Assembly: GCF_027923555.1 (NCBI RefSeq)
Contig: NZ_AP025523.1
Coordinates: forward strand, 3,414,484 to 3,478,483
Direction: 5' to 3'
Length of the DNA: 64,000 nucleotides
Source of the DNA: Vulcanimicrobium alpinum
GTDB lineage: Bacteria > Vulcanimicrobiota > Vulcanimicrobiia > Vulcanimicrobiales > Vulcanimicrobiaceae
Numbering within the stretch: position 1 is the stretch's first letter; every line of letters begins with the position of its first letter. Of this stretch, positions 8,689 to 18,002 are shown piece after piece. The notes beneath the pieces are model-generated. The model was not told where the DNA came from and did no database searches. It saw nothing but the letters and a program-made list of their open reading frames with translations. Position numbers and translations under genes: made by a program.

Positions 8689-8895
8689 ATGAACGATCGC
8701 GACGCCGAAACCGAACTCTGGAGCCGGATCGCGGACGCCGCCCAGCCCGATGAGAAGAAGCGTCGCGGCTTGCGCGCGGCGCTGGAGCGATACTACCAGG
8801 CCGTCGGGCTGCTCCGCGAGAGCCGGCGCAACGGCCCCGGCGACGAGCCGGCCGGCCGTGTCGAGCCGGTCGATCCGTCGCGGCGCATCATCTAG
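8689..8895 (+). CDS. Small hypothetical protein
   Basis: 68 residues, charged and probably alpha-helical in the first 45 (many Arg, Glu, Asp). No signal peptide, membrane segment or known motif. The ATG at 8689 is preceded by a purine-rich GGGACGGGAG about 7 bases away, a plausible ribosome-binding site. It is divergent from the VOC gene and convergent with the cytochrome c locus. I do not recognise it; its reality rests on the ribosome-binding site and an uncluttered frame. Confidence 0.5.
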   Translation: MNDRDAETELWSRIADAAQPDEKKRRGLRAALERYYQAVGLLRESRRNGPGDEPAGRVEPVDPSRRII

Positions 8896-8907
8896 CGCAG
8901 GCCCGCT

Positions 8908-9358
8908 TCACTTCAGCTGCGTGAGCACATAGACCACGACGTCGTGCAGGTCGCGCTCCGACATCCGCCAGCGGGGCATCACGCGGTTCAGCGGGTGGCC
9001 GGTGTTGTCGACGCCGTGCGCGATCGCGCGTTCGAGCAGCGCGACGGTGTAGGGCGGCTTCTGCTCGGTGACCAGCGCGTGATGCCGCAGATCGGCGCTC
9101 ACCGCGCCGCCGGGAAGATGTACGCCGCCGCGCCCGTCGAGCTGATGACAGGCTGCGCAATTCGGCCGCAGCGCCGGCGGCTGGGCTGCGACCGCGACGC
9201 CCTGCAGGTCGCGGCCGGTCCGGAAGATCGCCTTCCCGTTCGCGGGCGGGGTCCGCCGCGGCGCCGGCAGGCCGATGCAGCGGCACGCTGCCGGCAGCGA
9301 CGAGGAGGAGCACCGCGGTCGGCGCGGCCAGGCGACGGAGTACGAATGATGCGTTCAC
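8908..9358 (-). pseudogene. Exported c-type cytochrome, apparent frameshift
   Basis: The first 34 residues from the ATG at 9358 are a good Sec signal peptide (MNASFVLRRLAAPTAVLLLV, cut after GAA). After about ADPARER the frame must shift by one base, near 9240-9260 in a C/G-rich run, to enter a second frame. That frame reads NGKAIFRTGRDLQG, then NCAACHQLDGRGGVHLPGG with a CxxCH haem c site at about 9148-9159, and ends MSERDLHDVVVYVLTQLK. The second frame is a normal mono-haem cytochrome c ending with a distal Met candidate (PRWRM). Either the gene is broken or the base run contains a sequencing error. A periplasmic electron carrier is expected if intact. Confidence 0.75.
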
Positions 9359-9418
9359 GCGATGAACCTCGCGGGAGGGCCCTTCGTCTTGTCGCCGCAG
9401 AGACCGCTCGCAAACGCG

Positions 9419-10345
9419 CTACGCGGCACGGCGTTCCGTCGCCGTCAGCCACGGGATCGGAGCGAACGTCGCGGCGAGCGCGCAGCAGAAAATCGCGCCC
9501 GCGACGACGGTGAGCGGCGTCCAGCGTTCGTGCGCACCCAGCGACGCGATCACGCCGACCGCAAGCGCGGTGTACTCCGCACCGATCGTCGCGGTCGCGA
9601 CGCCCATCCGCCGGATCGCCGCGGCGAACGCCGTCTGCCCGACGATCATCGAGCCGAGCACGACTTCGCCGAAGAACCACCACGCGACCGGCGCGCTGTC
9701 GGCGACGTGCGCGATCGCGCCGCCCGCGCCGGCAAGCGCGCCGGCGATCAGCAGCGATCCCATCGCGACGACGCCCATCATCGACATCAGCAGCCGCGTC
9801 GAGACGCGCGCGCCGACGTAGCGCAGCGCGCAGGCATAGGCGGCGAAGCACGCAAGCCACGCGACCATCAGCGCGTCGCCGAAGATCCCGGCGCGGTCGT
9901 TCGCATGCGTCAGCGCAAGCAGCGCGACGCCCACGATCCCGAGCACCAGCGCCGTCCACTCGCGGCGTCCAAGTGCGATGCGGAAGACGACCGCAGCGGC
10001 CGCGGTGTTCGTCACCGGCGACATCCCGACCAGAAACGAGATGTGCGCGACCGACGTATGCGCGGAGGCGACCGAGAACAGCGTCGTGATCAGCAGGCCG
10101 AAGATCAGCCCCGCCGCGATCACGGCGGCCCAGCGGCCCGCGTCGAGCCGCGGCGGATCGAGCCGCCACGTCACGGAGAGCGCGAGCAGATAGATGGGCA
10201 GCGCCCACGCCGCGCGCGCCACCGCGAGGCTGAGTCCGTCGAAGCCCGGCGACGCGAAGAGCACCTTGCTCGCGGGCGCCAGCAGACCCCAACCCACGCC
10301 GACCACCACCACGAGGACGAGTCCCGTGACCGCACGCGACGGCAC
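9419..10345 (-). CDS. EamA/DMT-superfamily transporter
   Basis: 308 residues with about ten hydrophobic segments arranged as two EamA repeats of five. It begins VTGLVLVVVVGVGWGLLAPAS and ends in LTVVAGAIFCCALAATF. Typical EamA features include the N-terminal GxxW-like start and the repeated short helices. It sits in the inner membrane and probably exports a small metabolite, but DMT substrates cannot be predicted from sequence. Its start lies 1 base after the stop of the small membrane protein upstream. Confidence 0.85.
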   Translation of the reverse strand: MPSRAVTGLVLVVVVGVGWGLLAPASKVLFASPGFDGLSLAVARAAWALPIYLLALSVTWRLDPPRLDAGRWAAVIAAGLIFGLLITTLFSVASAHTSVAHISFLVGMSPVTNTAAAAVVFRIALGRREWTALVLGIVGVALLALTHANDRAGIFGDALMVAWLACFAAYACALRYVGARVSTRLLMSMMGVVAMGSLLIAGALAGAGGAIAHVADSAPVAWWFFGEVVLGSMIVGQTAFAAAIRRMGVATATIGAEYTALAVGVIASLGAHERWTPLTVVAGAIFCCALAATFAPIPWLTATERRAA

Positions 10346-10346
10346 G

Positions 10347-10628
10347 TTATGCGCCGGCAGTGACGAGGCGCGCGAGCACGATCGGCGCGGTGATCGCGGC
10401 GGCGGCGAGGAAGCACGCGGCGAACACGCACAGCGAGCGCAGCACGCCGACGCCGAGCAGCGCGAGGACGAGCGGCGCGATCGCGAGCGTGAGAAATCCC
10501 GTGTCGTGCAGCGGCTGGAGCGCGGCGACCGTGTCGAGGCCGTTGCTCGTCCAGAGCGTCTGCGCGACGCGCGCCGAGAGCCCGAGCAGCAGCGCGTAGA
10601 GCACCAGGCGGACGAGGAAGTTCAGCAT
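10347..10628 (-). CDS. Small inner-membrane protein
   Basis: 93 residues from an ATG at 10628, with three predicted hydrophobic helices at about residues 3-22, 43-63 and 66-90. No catalytic motif is visible. The start is placed at MLNFLVRLVLYALL because further-upstream frame is shadow of purH. It lies between purH (13 bases upstream) and the EamA transporter (1 base downstream), so it is probably co-transcribed with both. Function unknown. Confidence 0.6.
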   Translation of the reverse strand: MLNFLVRLVLYALLLGLSARVAQTLWTSNGLDTVAALQPLHDTGFLTLAIAPLVLALLGVGVLRSLCVFAACFLAAAAITAPIVLARLVTAGA

Positions 10629-10641
10629 CGCGCGCGCCGGC

Positions 10642-12264
10642 TTAGTGCAGAAACCAGCGGTACGTCGAGAACACCAGCGCGATTCCGCGCGCGTCGGCAG
10701 CCGCGACGACCTCCGCGTCACGAATCGAACCCTGCGGCGCGATGACGGCGGTGCAGCCGGCATCGGCGGCGGCGTTCAGACCGTCGGCGAAGGGGAAGAA
10801 TCCGTCGCTCGCGCAGGCGGCGCCGCGGCCGTGGTCGTGCGCGCGGTGCGCCGCGATTTGGACGGCGCTCACGCGGTTCGTCTGGCCGGCGCAGATCCCG
10901 CGCGAGACGCCGTCGCGCGCGAGCACGACGCCGTTGGACTTCACGTGGCGCACGACGTCCCAGGCGAACGCGAGGTCGCGCCACTCCGCATCGGTCGGCG
11001 GGCGTTTCGAGACGACGGTCCAGCGTTCGGGCGCGGCTTGCGGATCGTCGTCTTCGGCGAGGATGCCGCCGAGCGCGCTGCGGACGCGCAGTTCGGCGGC
11101 GATCTTCTCCGGCGCGCCGGATCGGTAGCGCATGATGCGCAGGTTCTTCTTTTTGCGCAGACGTTCGAGCGCATCGTCGTCGAAGTCGGGTGCGGCGACG
11201 ATCTCGAGGAAGAAGCCGGCGAGCTGCTCGGCGGCAGCGAGATCGAGGGCGCGATCCACCGCGATGATCCCGCCGTAGGCGGAGACCGGATCGGCGGCGA
11301 GCGCTTCGCGAATCGCGTCGGCGGCACCGGGGCGTTCGGCCACGCCGCAGGGGACCGTGTGTTTCACGATCGCGGCGCGGACGAGGGTCTTCGGCGGGCT
11401 TGCGGGGACGCTTGCGGGCGGCGCTTCGACAAGCTCGGCGTGACGGGGTCCGGCGACGTCAATGCGTTCCGGGGGGCGGGCGCGGACGAGGAGGCGGAGC
11501 GTTGCGTCGAGGTCGAGGAGGTTGTTGTAGGAGAGGGCTTTGCCGCCGAGCTGTTCGGGGAGCTGCGCTTCGCGGGCGAGATAGAAGGCGGCGCGGTCCT
11601 GCGGGTTCTCGCCGTAACGCAGCGGCTGTTCGATCGGGATGGTGAGCGCGAGCGAGCCGGGGAGTTCCGTCGCGACGAGCCCGGATTCGAGGTAGCGCGC
11701 GATCGCGCTGTCGTACTCCGCGGTGCGTTCGAACGCCATCGTCGCGTAGCGGCGGCGCGTCCCGGGATCGAGGCCGCCGCGATCGAGCGCGGCGACGAAC
11801 GTGTCGTACTGCGCCGGATCGCTCAGCACGCTGACGTGATCGAAGTTCTTCGCCGCGGCGCGCAGCAGCGAGACGCCGCCGATGTCGATCTGCTCGATCG
11901 CTTCCTGCAGCGTCGCGCCCTCGTCGGCGACCGTCGACTCGAACGGATAGAGGTTCGCGACGACGGTCGAGATCGTCGGGATATGATGCGCTTCGGCCTC
12001 GGCGACGTGCGCCGGGTTCGCGCGATCTTTGAGAATCCCGCCGAAGACGTTGGGGTGCAGCGTTTTGACGCGGCCGTCGAAGAGCGCCGGATAGCCGGTG
12101 AGTTCGCCGACGTCGTGCGCGTCGACGCCGTGCTCGCGCAAGTGCGCGCGCGTCCCGCCGGTCGCGTAGAGCGGAACGCCGCGCTCGGCGAGCGCGCGCG
12201 CGAGCGCGACGATGCCGGTGCGATCGTAGACCGAGATCAGCGCGGCGCCGCCGGACTGTGGCAC
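10642..12264 (-). CDS. purH: Bifunctional IMP cyclohydrolase / AICAR formyltransferase
   Basis: About 540 residues, somewhat longer than the usual 510-525. The N-terminal MGS-like domain starts ISVYDRTGIVALARALAERG (cyclohydrolase). The C-terminal transformylase has KALSYNNLLDLDATLRL, a KHTVPCGVA box and SDGFFPFADGLNAA. It catalyses the last two steps of IMP synthesis. The GTG at 12264 is two bases past the smc stop. The extra length is partly a segment reading GPRHAELVEAPPASVPAS, which translates a REP-like element at 11423-11446 lying between the DLDATL and KHTVPCG motifs. Whether that loop is tolerated is untested, but the frame stays open. Confidence 0.9.
   Translation of the reverse strand: MPQSGGAALISVYDRTGIVALARALAERGVPLYATGGTRAHLREHGVDAHDVGELTGYPALFDGRVKTLHPNVFGGILKDRANPAHVAEAEAHHIPTISTVVANLYPFESTVADEGATLQEAIEQIDIGGVSLLRAAAKNFDHVSVLSDPAQYDTFVAALDRGGLDPGTRRRYATMAFERTAEYDSAIARYLESGLVATELPGSLALTIPIEQPLRYGENPQDRAAFYLAREAQLPEQLGGKALSYNNLLDLDATLRLLVRARPPERIDVAGPRHAELVEAPPASVPASPPKTLVRAAIVKHTVPCGVAERPGAADAIREALAADPVSAYGGIIAVDRALDLAAAEQLAGFFLEIVAAPDFDDDALERLRKKKNLRIMRYRSGAPEKIAAELRVRSALGGILAEDDDPQAAPERWTVVSKRPPTDAEWRDLAFAWDVVRHVKSNGVVLARDGVSRGICAGQTNRVSAVQIAAHRAHDHGRGAACASDGFFPFADGLNAAADAGCTAVIAPQGSIRDAEVVAAADARGIALVFSTYRWFLH
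11423..11446. repeat. REP-like element within purH
   Basis: GCTTCGACAAGCTCGGCGTG matches the common TTCGACAAGCTCAGCGTGA type of REP sequence. It is read in frame on the minus strand as RHAELVEA, the tell-tale peptide of such insertions. Flanking residues (PPASVPASPP) are low complexity, so the insertion lies in a surface loop. Confidence 0.7.
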
Positions 12265-12266
12265 GA

Positions 12267-15200
12267 TCAGACCGCGGCCGGTTCGAGGATCGCGTCGCTG
12301 GGCGGAGTGACGGGACGTTCGTCGAGCGTCGCGCTGATGATCGAGCTGACGCCCGGCTCCTGCATCGTCACGCCGTACATGCGCTGCGCGAGCTCCATAG
12401 TTTTCTTGTTGTGGGTGACGATGAGCATCTGCGCGGTGTGCGAGACGTCGCGGATCTTCGTCGAGAGGCGTTCGACGTTGGCGTCGTCGAGCGCCGCATC
12501 GACCTCGTCGAGCAGGTAGAACGGCGACGGCTTCACCGCGATCAGCGCGAAGATCAGCGCCGACGCGGTCATCGCGCGCTCGCCGCCGGAGAGCGCCGCC
12601 AGGTTGGTGAGTTTCTTGCCCGGCGGCTGGACCGCGATCTCGATCCCGGTCTCGCTGAGGTTGTCGGGGTTCGTCTGCCACATCTCGGCGCGGCCGCCGG
12701 GGAAGAGCTGGGCGAACACCTCGCTGAAGCGCGCCTTCACCGCGTCGAACGTCTCGTTGAACTGCACCTGGCACGACATCTCGATCTCCGCGATCGTCGC
12801 CAGCAGCGTCTCGCGTGCTTGATGGAGATCGGCCATCTGCTCGCGCAGAAACCGCTCGCGCTCGGTCAGCTCGTCGCGATCGGCCTCGGCGTTGAGGTTG
12901 ACGTTGGCCTGCAGGCGCACGAGCTCTTCGCGCAGGCGCGGAAGTTCCTCGACGACTTCGGCCGGCTCGCCGGCGTAGCGCGCGAGCACGTCCTGCTGCT
13001 CGTCCTCGGAGGCGGGGTTCTGCGCGAACGACTGCTGCAGCATCCCGAGTTCCGCATCGATCTCGGCGAGGCGGCGGCGGCCGGACTCGCCCGCGGCGGT
13101 CGCTTCGCGGTCTTCCGCTTGCGCGATCCGCTCGTCGGCCTCGCGCTGGTTCGCCTGATCGGCGGTCGACTCGCGCTCCTTGCGCGCCGTCTCGACGGCA
13201 CGGTCGGCGGTCGCGACGCGCTCGCGCGACGCGGCGAGCATCCCTTCGAGCGCGGCGGTCTGACCGCGCAGCGACTCGAGTTCGTGCAGCATCGTCTCGC
13301 GCGCCGCGCCGGCGCGTTCGGCATCGGCGTCGAGCAGGCCCAGCCGGGTCACGGCGCCTTCGCGCTCGGCGGAGAGGCCGGCGATCTGCTCGCGCAGCGC
13401 GCTGGCCGCCGCGACGACCTCGCTCTGCTCCGCTTCCACCGCCGCGATGCGCTCGCGCGCCGCGGCAAGCTGCGTTTCGAGCGCGGTGCGCTGTTCGCGC
13501 AGGTCGACGTGATCGTCGGCGACGCGCTCGAGCGCGTGGAGGCGCGAGAGGACGTCGTCGCGCGTCGCGCCGAGCGTCGCGCGATGCGCTGCGGCCGCGG
13601 CGACGGCGGCATCGAGGCGTTCGATCTCGACGGTGAGCCCCTGCAGCTGCGTGCGCACGTCGCGCAGGGCGACCTCGGCGTGGCTCGCGAGCTTCGTCGC
13701 CTCGTCGCGTTCGGCGGCGGCGGCGTCGAGTTCGGCCTTCGCCGCGAGCCCGTCGCGTTCGATCTGCTCCATCCGCGCGCGCAGCTCCGGCACGTGTTCG
13801 CGCAGGCGCTCGGCTTGGGCGCGCCGTGCCAGGATCGAGCGCTCTTTGCGGAAGCGGCCGCCGGTGATCGCGCCGCCGCCCATGATCTGATCGCCCTCGA
13901 GGGTGACGATCGAGTCGCGGAAGCCCTCGCCGCGCGTCAGCGCGATGCCCGTGCGCAGTTCGTCGACGACCAGGATCCGGCCGACCAGGAACGCGACGAT
14001 CCCGCGATAGCGCGGCTCGGCGCGCACGAGCGTGTGCGCGTAGCCGATCACGCCCGGGCGGCCGCGCAGTGAACCGAGCTCGCGGCCTTCGCGCTGCGCG
14101 AGCGTGTCGAGCGGGAGGAACGTCGCGCGGCCGAGTTCGCGTTCGCGCAGGTACGCAACGGCCGCCTCGGCATCTTCCGACGTCTCGGCGATGATGTTCG
14201 AAAGTCCGCCGCCGAACGCGACGTCGAGCGCGCGCGCGTACTGCTCGTCGGTGGAGATCAGGTTCGAAACGACGCCGTGCAGTCCGAGCAGGTGGCCGCG
14301 CTGCGAGGCTTCGACGACCGCGCGCGTCCCGTGCGCGTGCCCTTCCAGCGCGGCTTCGAGTTCTTCGATCGTGTGCAGGCGCGATTCGGCGCCGGCGAGT
14401 TCGGAGGTTAGGTCACGGTGCGCGCGCTGGAGTTCGGCGACACGCGCCGCGGCCTGCTCGCCGCGTTCGCGTGTGACGCGCGCGCGCTCGTGCTGGGCCG
14501 CGACTTCGGCTTCGTACTTCTCGACCAGCGCTTCGCGCTCGCCGAAGCCGCCGCGCGCGCTCTGCGCGGCGTGCGCGTGCGCGTCGCGATCGGCGATCGC
14601 GGCGCTGTGCTCGCGCTCGAGCCGCTCGATCTCGGCGCGCGCGCTGTGAATCTGCGCGCGGCGTTCCGCTTCGCTCGCCGCCTGCTCCGCGGCGAGCGCT
14701 TCGACGGCGCGCAGCTCCTGGTAGACCGCATCGAGCGCGCCGCGCGCGTCGGCGACGGCGGCCGAGGCGGCGAGTTCGCGCTCCCGCGAGCCGTCGGTCT
14801 GCGCGGTGAGCGGCGCGAGCCGTTCGTCGAGCGTGACGACCTGCTGGCGCAGGGTGACGCGTTCGGCCTCGACACGTTCGCGATCGGCGACGACCGCCGA
14901 CGACTGCCGTTCGAGCCCGTCGCGCCGCGCGACCGCGGCGGCGAGATCGGCTTCGATCCGCGACAGCTCGGCGCGCGCCGCTTGCGCGTCGGCGCGGTGC
15001 TTGTCGAGGTCGAGTTCGAGCGTATACAGCGTCTCGCGCAGCGCGGCGAGCTGCGCGCCGAGCTGGGCCGCGCGCGCGGCTGCGGCGGCGCGCCGGTTTT
15101 CGTGCGCGTCGAGTTCGGCGGCGACGCGTTCGCGCTCGTCTCGGCGCGTCGCCGAGGCGCGCAGGAACGAGAGGATCTCGAGATCGCGCACGCGCGCCGT

Positions 15201-15854
15201 CACCTTGCGGTAGCGCTTCGCGCGGCGCACCTGCGCGTCGAGCTCCGGGACGCGGCGTTCGAGTTCGGCGATGAGATCGTTGACGCGGATCGCGTTCTGC
15301 TCGGTCGCATCGAGCCGGCGCAGCGCTTCGTTCTTGCGCGCGAGGAACTTGCCGATCCCGGCGGTCTCTTCGAAGAGCGCGCGGCGTTCGGTCGGCTTCG
15401 ACGAGAGGATCGCGTCGATCTGGCCTTGCGAGACGATCGCATAGGATCCGGGACCCAGACCCGTCCCCATCAAGAGCTCGTGCACGTCGCGAAGGCGCAC
15501 CTGCTCGCGGTTGATGTAGAACTCCGACTCGCCGGCGCGGTAGGCGCGGCGCGTGATCTGCAGTTCGTTGTAGTCCAGGTGCAGCTGGTGGTCGTGATTG
15601 TCGAACGTCAGCGAGACTTCGGCCATCCCCAGCGGCTTGCGGTGCTGGTTGCCGGCGAAGATGACGTCTTCCATCTTCTGCGAGCGCAGGCTGCGCGATG
15701 ACTGCTCGCCCAGCACCCAGCGGATCGCGTCGACGAGGTTCGACTTTCCCGAGCCGTTCGGGCCGACGACGGCGGTCGTGCCGTCGTGGAACTCGAGCGT
15801 GGTCGCTTCCGCGAACGTCTTGAAGCCGAAAACTTTGAGCGATTTGAGGCGCAC
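12267..15854 (-). CDS. smc: Chromosome segregation ATPase SMC
   Basis: 1195 residues, full length for bacterial SMC. The head half-domain has VVGPNGSGKSNLVDAIRWVLG (Walker A) at about residues 31-51. A long Ala/Arg/Glu-rich coiled coil follows, with a hinge at about 515-650 (GVVSNLISTDEQYARALDVA, ending EGDQIMGGGAITGG), then a second coiled coil. The C-terminal half-head carries LSGGERAMTASAL (signature) and FYLLDEVDAALDDAN (Walker B). SMC with ScpA/B condenses and resolves origins loaded at parS by ParB; parA/parB lie 20 kb away. It sits between rnc (3 bases) and purH (2 bases), a tight operon. Confidence 0.97.
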   Translation of the reverse strand: MRLKSLKVFGFKTFAEATTLEFHDGTTAVVGPNGSGKSNLVDAIRWVLGEQSSRSLRSQKMEDVIFAGNQHRKPLGMAEVSLTFDNHDHQLHLDYNELQITRRAYRAGESEFYINREQVRLRDVHELLMGTGLGPGSYAIVSQGQIDAILSSKPTERRALFEETAGIGKFLARKNEALRRLDATEQNAIRVNDLIAELERRVPELDAQVRRAKRYRKVTARVRDLEILSFLRASATRRDERERVAAELDAHENRRAAAAARAAQLGAQLAALRETLYTLELDLDKHRADAQAARAELSRIEADLAAAVARRDGLERQSSAVVADRERVEAERVTLRQQVVTLDERLAPLTAQTDGSRERELAASAAVADARGALDAVYQELRAVEALAAEQAASEAERRAQIHSARAEIERLEREHSAAIADRDAHAHAAQSARGGFGEREALVEKYEAEVAAQHERARVTRERGEQAAARVAELQRAHRDLTSELAGAESRLHTIEELEAALEGHAHGTRAVVEASQRGHLLGLHGVVSNLISTDEQYARALDVAFGGGLSNIIAETSEDAEAAVAYLRERELGRATFLPLDTLAQREGRELGSLRGRPGVIGYAHTLVRAEPRYRGIVAFLVGRILVVDELRTGIALTRGEGFRDSIVTLEGDQIMGGGAITGGRFRKERSILARRAQAERLREHVPELRARMEQIERDGLAAKAELDAAAAERDEATKLASHAEVALRDVRTQLQGLTVEIERLDAAVAAAAAHRATLGATRDDVLSRLHALERVADDHVDLREQRTALETQLAAARERIAAVEAEQSEVVAAASALREQIAGLSAEREGAVTRLGLLDADAERAGAARETMLHELESLRGQTAALEGMLAASRERVATADRAVETARKERESTADQANQREADERIAQAEDREATAAGESGRRRLAEIDAELGMLQQSFAQNPASEDEQQDVLARYAGEPAEVVEELPRLREELVRLQANVNLNAEADRDELTERERFLREQMADLHQARETLLATIAEIEMSCQVQFNETFDAVKARFSEVFAQLFPGGRAEMWQTNPDNLSETGIEIAVQPPGKKLTNLAALSGGERAMTASALIFALIAVKPSPFYLLDEVDAALDDANVERLSTKIRDVSHTAQMLIVTHNKKTMELAQRMYGVTMQEPGVSSIISATLDERPVTPPSDAILEPAAV

Positions 15855-15857
15855 GAC

Positions 15858-16664
15858 TTAGGTGGGAGCTCCGGGCTCGGGCGTACGGGGACGGCGCGGG
15901 CGGCGGCTGCGGTTGATCGAGATGACGCGCCCGTCGTCGTTCGACGCGCTCGCCGCCGCGCTCCCCGCAGGATGGCGAGCGCGCAGCGTCGAGAGCGCCA
16001 TCGCCGCGGCACTCTGCTGCGCCGCCTTCTTCGAGCCGCCGATCCCCTCGCCGAGGATCTCGTCGCCGATGCGCACCTGCGAGGTGTAGCGCCGGTCGTT
16101 GGGCGGTCCCTCCGCGCGCTCGAAATACAGCGGCGTCACGCGCAGCACCGCTTGCGCGAACTCCTGCAGATCGGTCTTCGGATCGCGGTCGCCCGCGTCG
16201 CGCTTGTCGACCGCCGCGAAGTGCTCTTTTTCGAGAAACGCGAGCACGCGATCGAGATCGCTGGCCGCGTAGAGCGCCGCCAGAAACGCTTCGAACGCGT
16301 CGGCGAGGATGCTCTCGTTCCCCTGCGCGCCGGCGCGATCCATCCCCATCCCGAGCACGACCAGATCGGGAAAACCCAGCCGGCGCGCCGTCACGGCGCA
16401 CGACGTGCCGCTGACGAGGTTCGCTTTGCGCCGCGTCAGCAGCCCTTCGGACGCATCGGGATATTTCGTCATCAGCCAGCGCGATGCGGCGAAGCCGAGG
16501 ATCGCGTCGCCGAAAAACTCGAGCCGCTCGTTCGAGGTGAGCGACTGTTCCTTGCCCGCGCTCGCATGGACGAACGCGCTCTCGATCGCCGCCGGATCGA
16601 GGGTGGGAACGCCCGCGGTTTTCAGCAGCGCCCGCAGCCGGGCACGCCGCCTCTCGCCGGCCAT
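15858..16664 (-). CDS. rnc: Ribonuclease III
   Basis: About 268 residues. NERLEFFGDAILGFAAS is the RNase III signature (usually NERLEFLGDAV), carrying catalytic Glu and Asp. ILADAFEAFLAALY supplies the second acidic pair. A dsRNA-binding domain follows from about residue 160 (DPKTDLQEFAQ to GGSKKAAQQSAAAMAL). The C-terminal tail is Arg/Pro-rich. It processes rRNA precursors and degrades double-stranded RNA. The ATG at 16664 is preferred over the upstream in-frame ATG at 16688 because it starts after the fabF stop at 16669. rnc next to smc is a common arrangement. Confidence 0.95.
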   Translation of the reverse strand: MAGERRRARLRALLKTAGVPTLDPAAIESAFVHASAGKEQSLTSNERLEFFGDAILGFAASRWLMTKYPDASEGLLTRRKANLVSGTSCAVTARRLGFPDLVVLGMGMDRAGAQGNESILADAFEAFLAALYAASDLDRVLAFLEKEHFAAVDKRDAGDRDPKTDLQEFAQAVLRVTPLYFERAEGPPNDRRYTSQVRIGDEILGEGIGGSKKAAQQSAAAMALSTLRARHPAGSAAASASNDDGRVISINRSRRPRRPRTPEPGAPT

Positions 16665-16668
16665 CGCG

Positions 16669-17922
16669 CTACGGCTCGTGCTTCGCAAACACGACCGACG
16701 TGTTGTGGCCGCCGAAACCGAAGCCGTTGCTCATCGCGATGCGCAGCTCGGGCGCTTTGCGCGCGACGTTGGGGACGTAATCGAGCGTGCACCCGGGATC
16801 GGGGACTTCGTAGTTGGTGGTCGGCGGGATGATCCCGTCCTGCAGCGCGAGGACGCACGCGATCCCTTCGATCGCGCCGGCGGCGCCGAGCAGGTGGCCG
16901 TGCATCGACTTCGTCGAGGAGACCGCCAGACCGGCGTGCGCGTGCGCGCCGAAGACGCGTTCGATCGCCTGCGACTCCGCCAGGTCGCCGAGCGGCGTCG
17001 AGGTGCCGTGCGCGTTGATGTAGCCGACCGATTCGGGGGCAACCCCGGTACGCTCGAGCGCGCGGCGCATCGCCAGGATCACGCCGCGCGATTCCGGATC
17101 GGGCTGCGCGATGTGGTACGCGTCGGCCGATTGACCGTAGCCCAGGAGTTCGGCGTAGATCGTCGCGCCGCGCTGCAGCGCGAACTTGCGCTCCTCGAGC
17201 ACGAGGATCCCCGCGCCTTCGCCGAGCACGAACCCGTCGCGCTCTTTGTCGAACGGACGCGACGCGTGCGCGTAGTCGTCGTTGCGCGTCGACATCGCTT
17301 TCATCGAGCAGAACCCGCCCATCGCGGTCGGAATGACGGTCGCTTCGCTGCCGCCCGTCACCACCGCGATCGCGTCGCCGAGCACGATCTTGTCGTACGC
17401 GGTCGCGAACGCGTCGTTCGCCGACGCGCAGGCGCTCGACACCGCGAAGATCGGCCCTTTGAGCCCGTAGGTCATCGAGACCTGCGCCGACGCCGCGTTC
17501 GCCATCAGCATCGGGACGAAGAACGGCGAGATGCGATCCCACTTCTGACCCGGCCCGACTTCGAACGTCGTGTTCTCGACGGTGATGATCCCGCCGATCC
17601 CGGTGCCGACGATCGCGCCGACCTGCTCGCGCACGTCCGGATCCTCGGGCAAGTTCGCATCGGCCATCGCTTCGCGCGCGGCCGCGAGCGCAAATTGCGC
17701 GTAGCGGTCCATGCGGCGCGCGTCGCGGCGCCCGAACAGCGCGTCGGGGTCGAAGCCCTTCACTTCGGCTGCGATCTTGGTGGTCAGTTTTCCGGGCTCG
17801 AAGGCGGTGATCGGTCCGACTCCGCTGCGCCCGGCCTGCAGCGCTTCCCAAAAGGCGGCGCGGGAATTGCCGAGCGGGGTGATGGCCCCCATGCCCGTGA
17901 TGACGACGCGGCGTTTCTCCAA
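16669..17922 (-). CDS. fabF: 3-oxoacyl-ACP synthase II
   Basis: About 417 residues. SSACASANDAFATAYD holds the active-site Cys. NAHGTSTPLGDLAESQAI and STKSMHGHLLGAAGAIEG hold the two catalytic His residues of the C-H-H triad. SNGFGFGGHNTSVVF is the usual C-terminus. It elongates acyl-ACP in fatty acid synthesis. A TTG start at 17922 (LEKRRVVITGMG) is chosen because it matches the family N-terminus; no ATG or GTG is suitably placed, and the much longer open frame upstream has no homology. No acpP lies between fabF and rnc. It is divergent from the P450 gene, with an 80-base shared promoter space. Confidence 0.93.
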   Translation of the reverse strand: MEKRRVVITGMGAITPLGNSRAAFWEALQAGRSGVGPITAFEPGKLTTKIAAEVKGFDPDALFGRRDARRMDRYAQFALAAAREAMADANLPEDPDVREQVGAIVGTGIGGIITVENTTFEVGPGQKWDRISPFFVPMLMANAASAQVSMTYGLKGPIFAVSSACASANDAFATAYDKIVLGDAIAVVTGGSEATVIPTAMGGFCSMKAMSTRNDDYAHASRPFDKERDGFVLGEGAGILVLEERKFALQRGATIYAELLGYGQSADAYHIAQPDPESRGVILAMRRALERTGVAPESVGYINAHGTSTPLGDLAESQAIERVFGAHAHAGLAVSSTKSMHGHLLGAAGAIEGIACVLALQDGIIPPTTNYEVPDPGCTLDYVPNVARKAPELRIAMSNGFGFGGHNTSVVFAKHEP

Positions 17923-17966
17923 AACGCAATCCGGTTCGGAACCCGCACAGGCGACCCTCCCGCCCG

Positions 17967-17996
17967 TGGAACAGGCGCAAGCCGGCGCGGTAGAGT
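17967..17996 (+). promoter_or_regulatory. Possible sigma-70 promoter of the P450 gene
   Basis: TGGAAC and TAGAGT are separated by 18 bases. The -10 ends six bases before the ATG at 18003, so transcription would begin at or next to the start codon (leaderless mRNA), as at rpmA. The -35 match is weak, so this is tentative. Confidence 0.35.
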
Positions 17997-18002
17997 GAAC
18001 GC

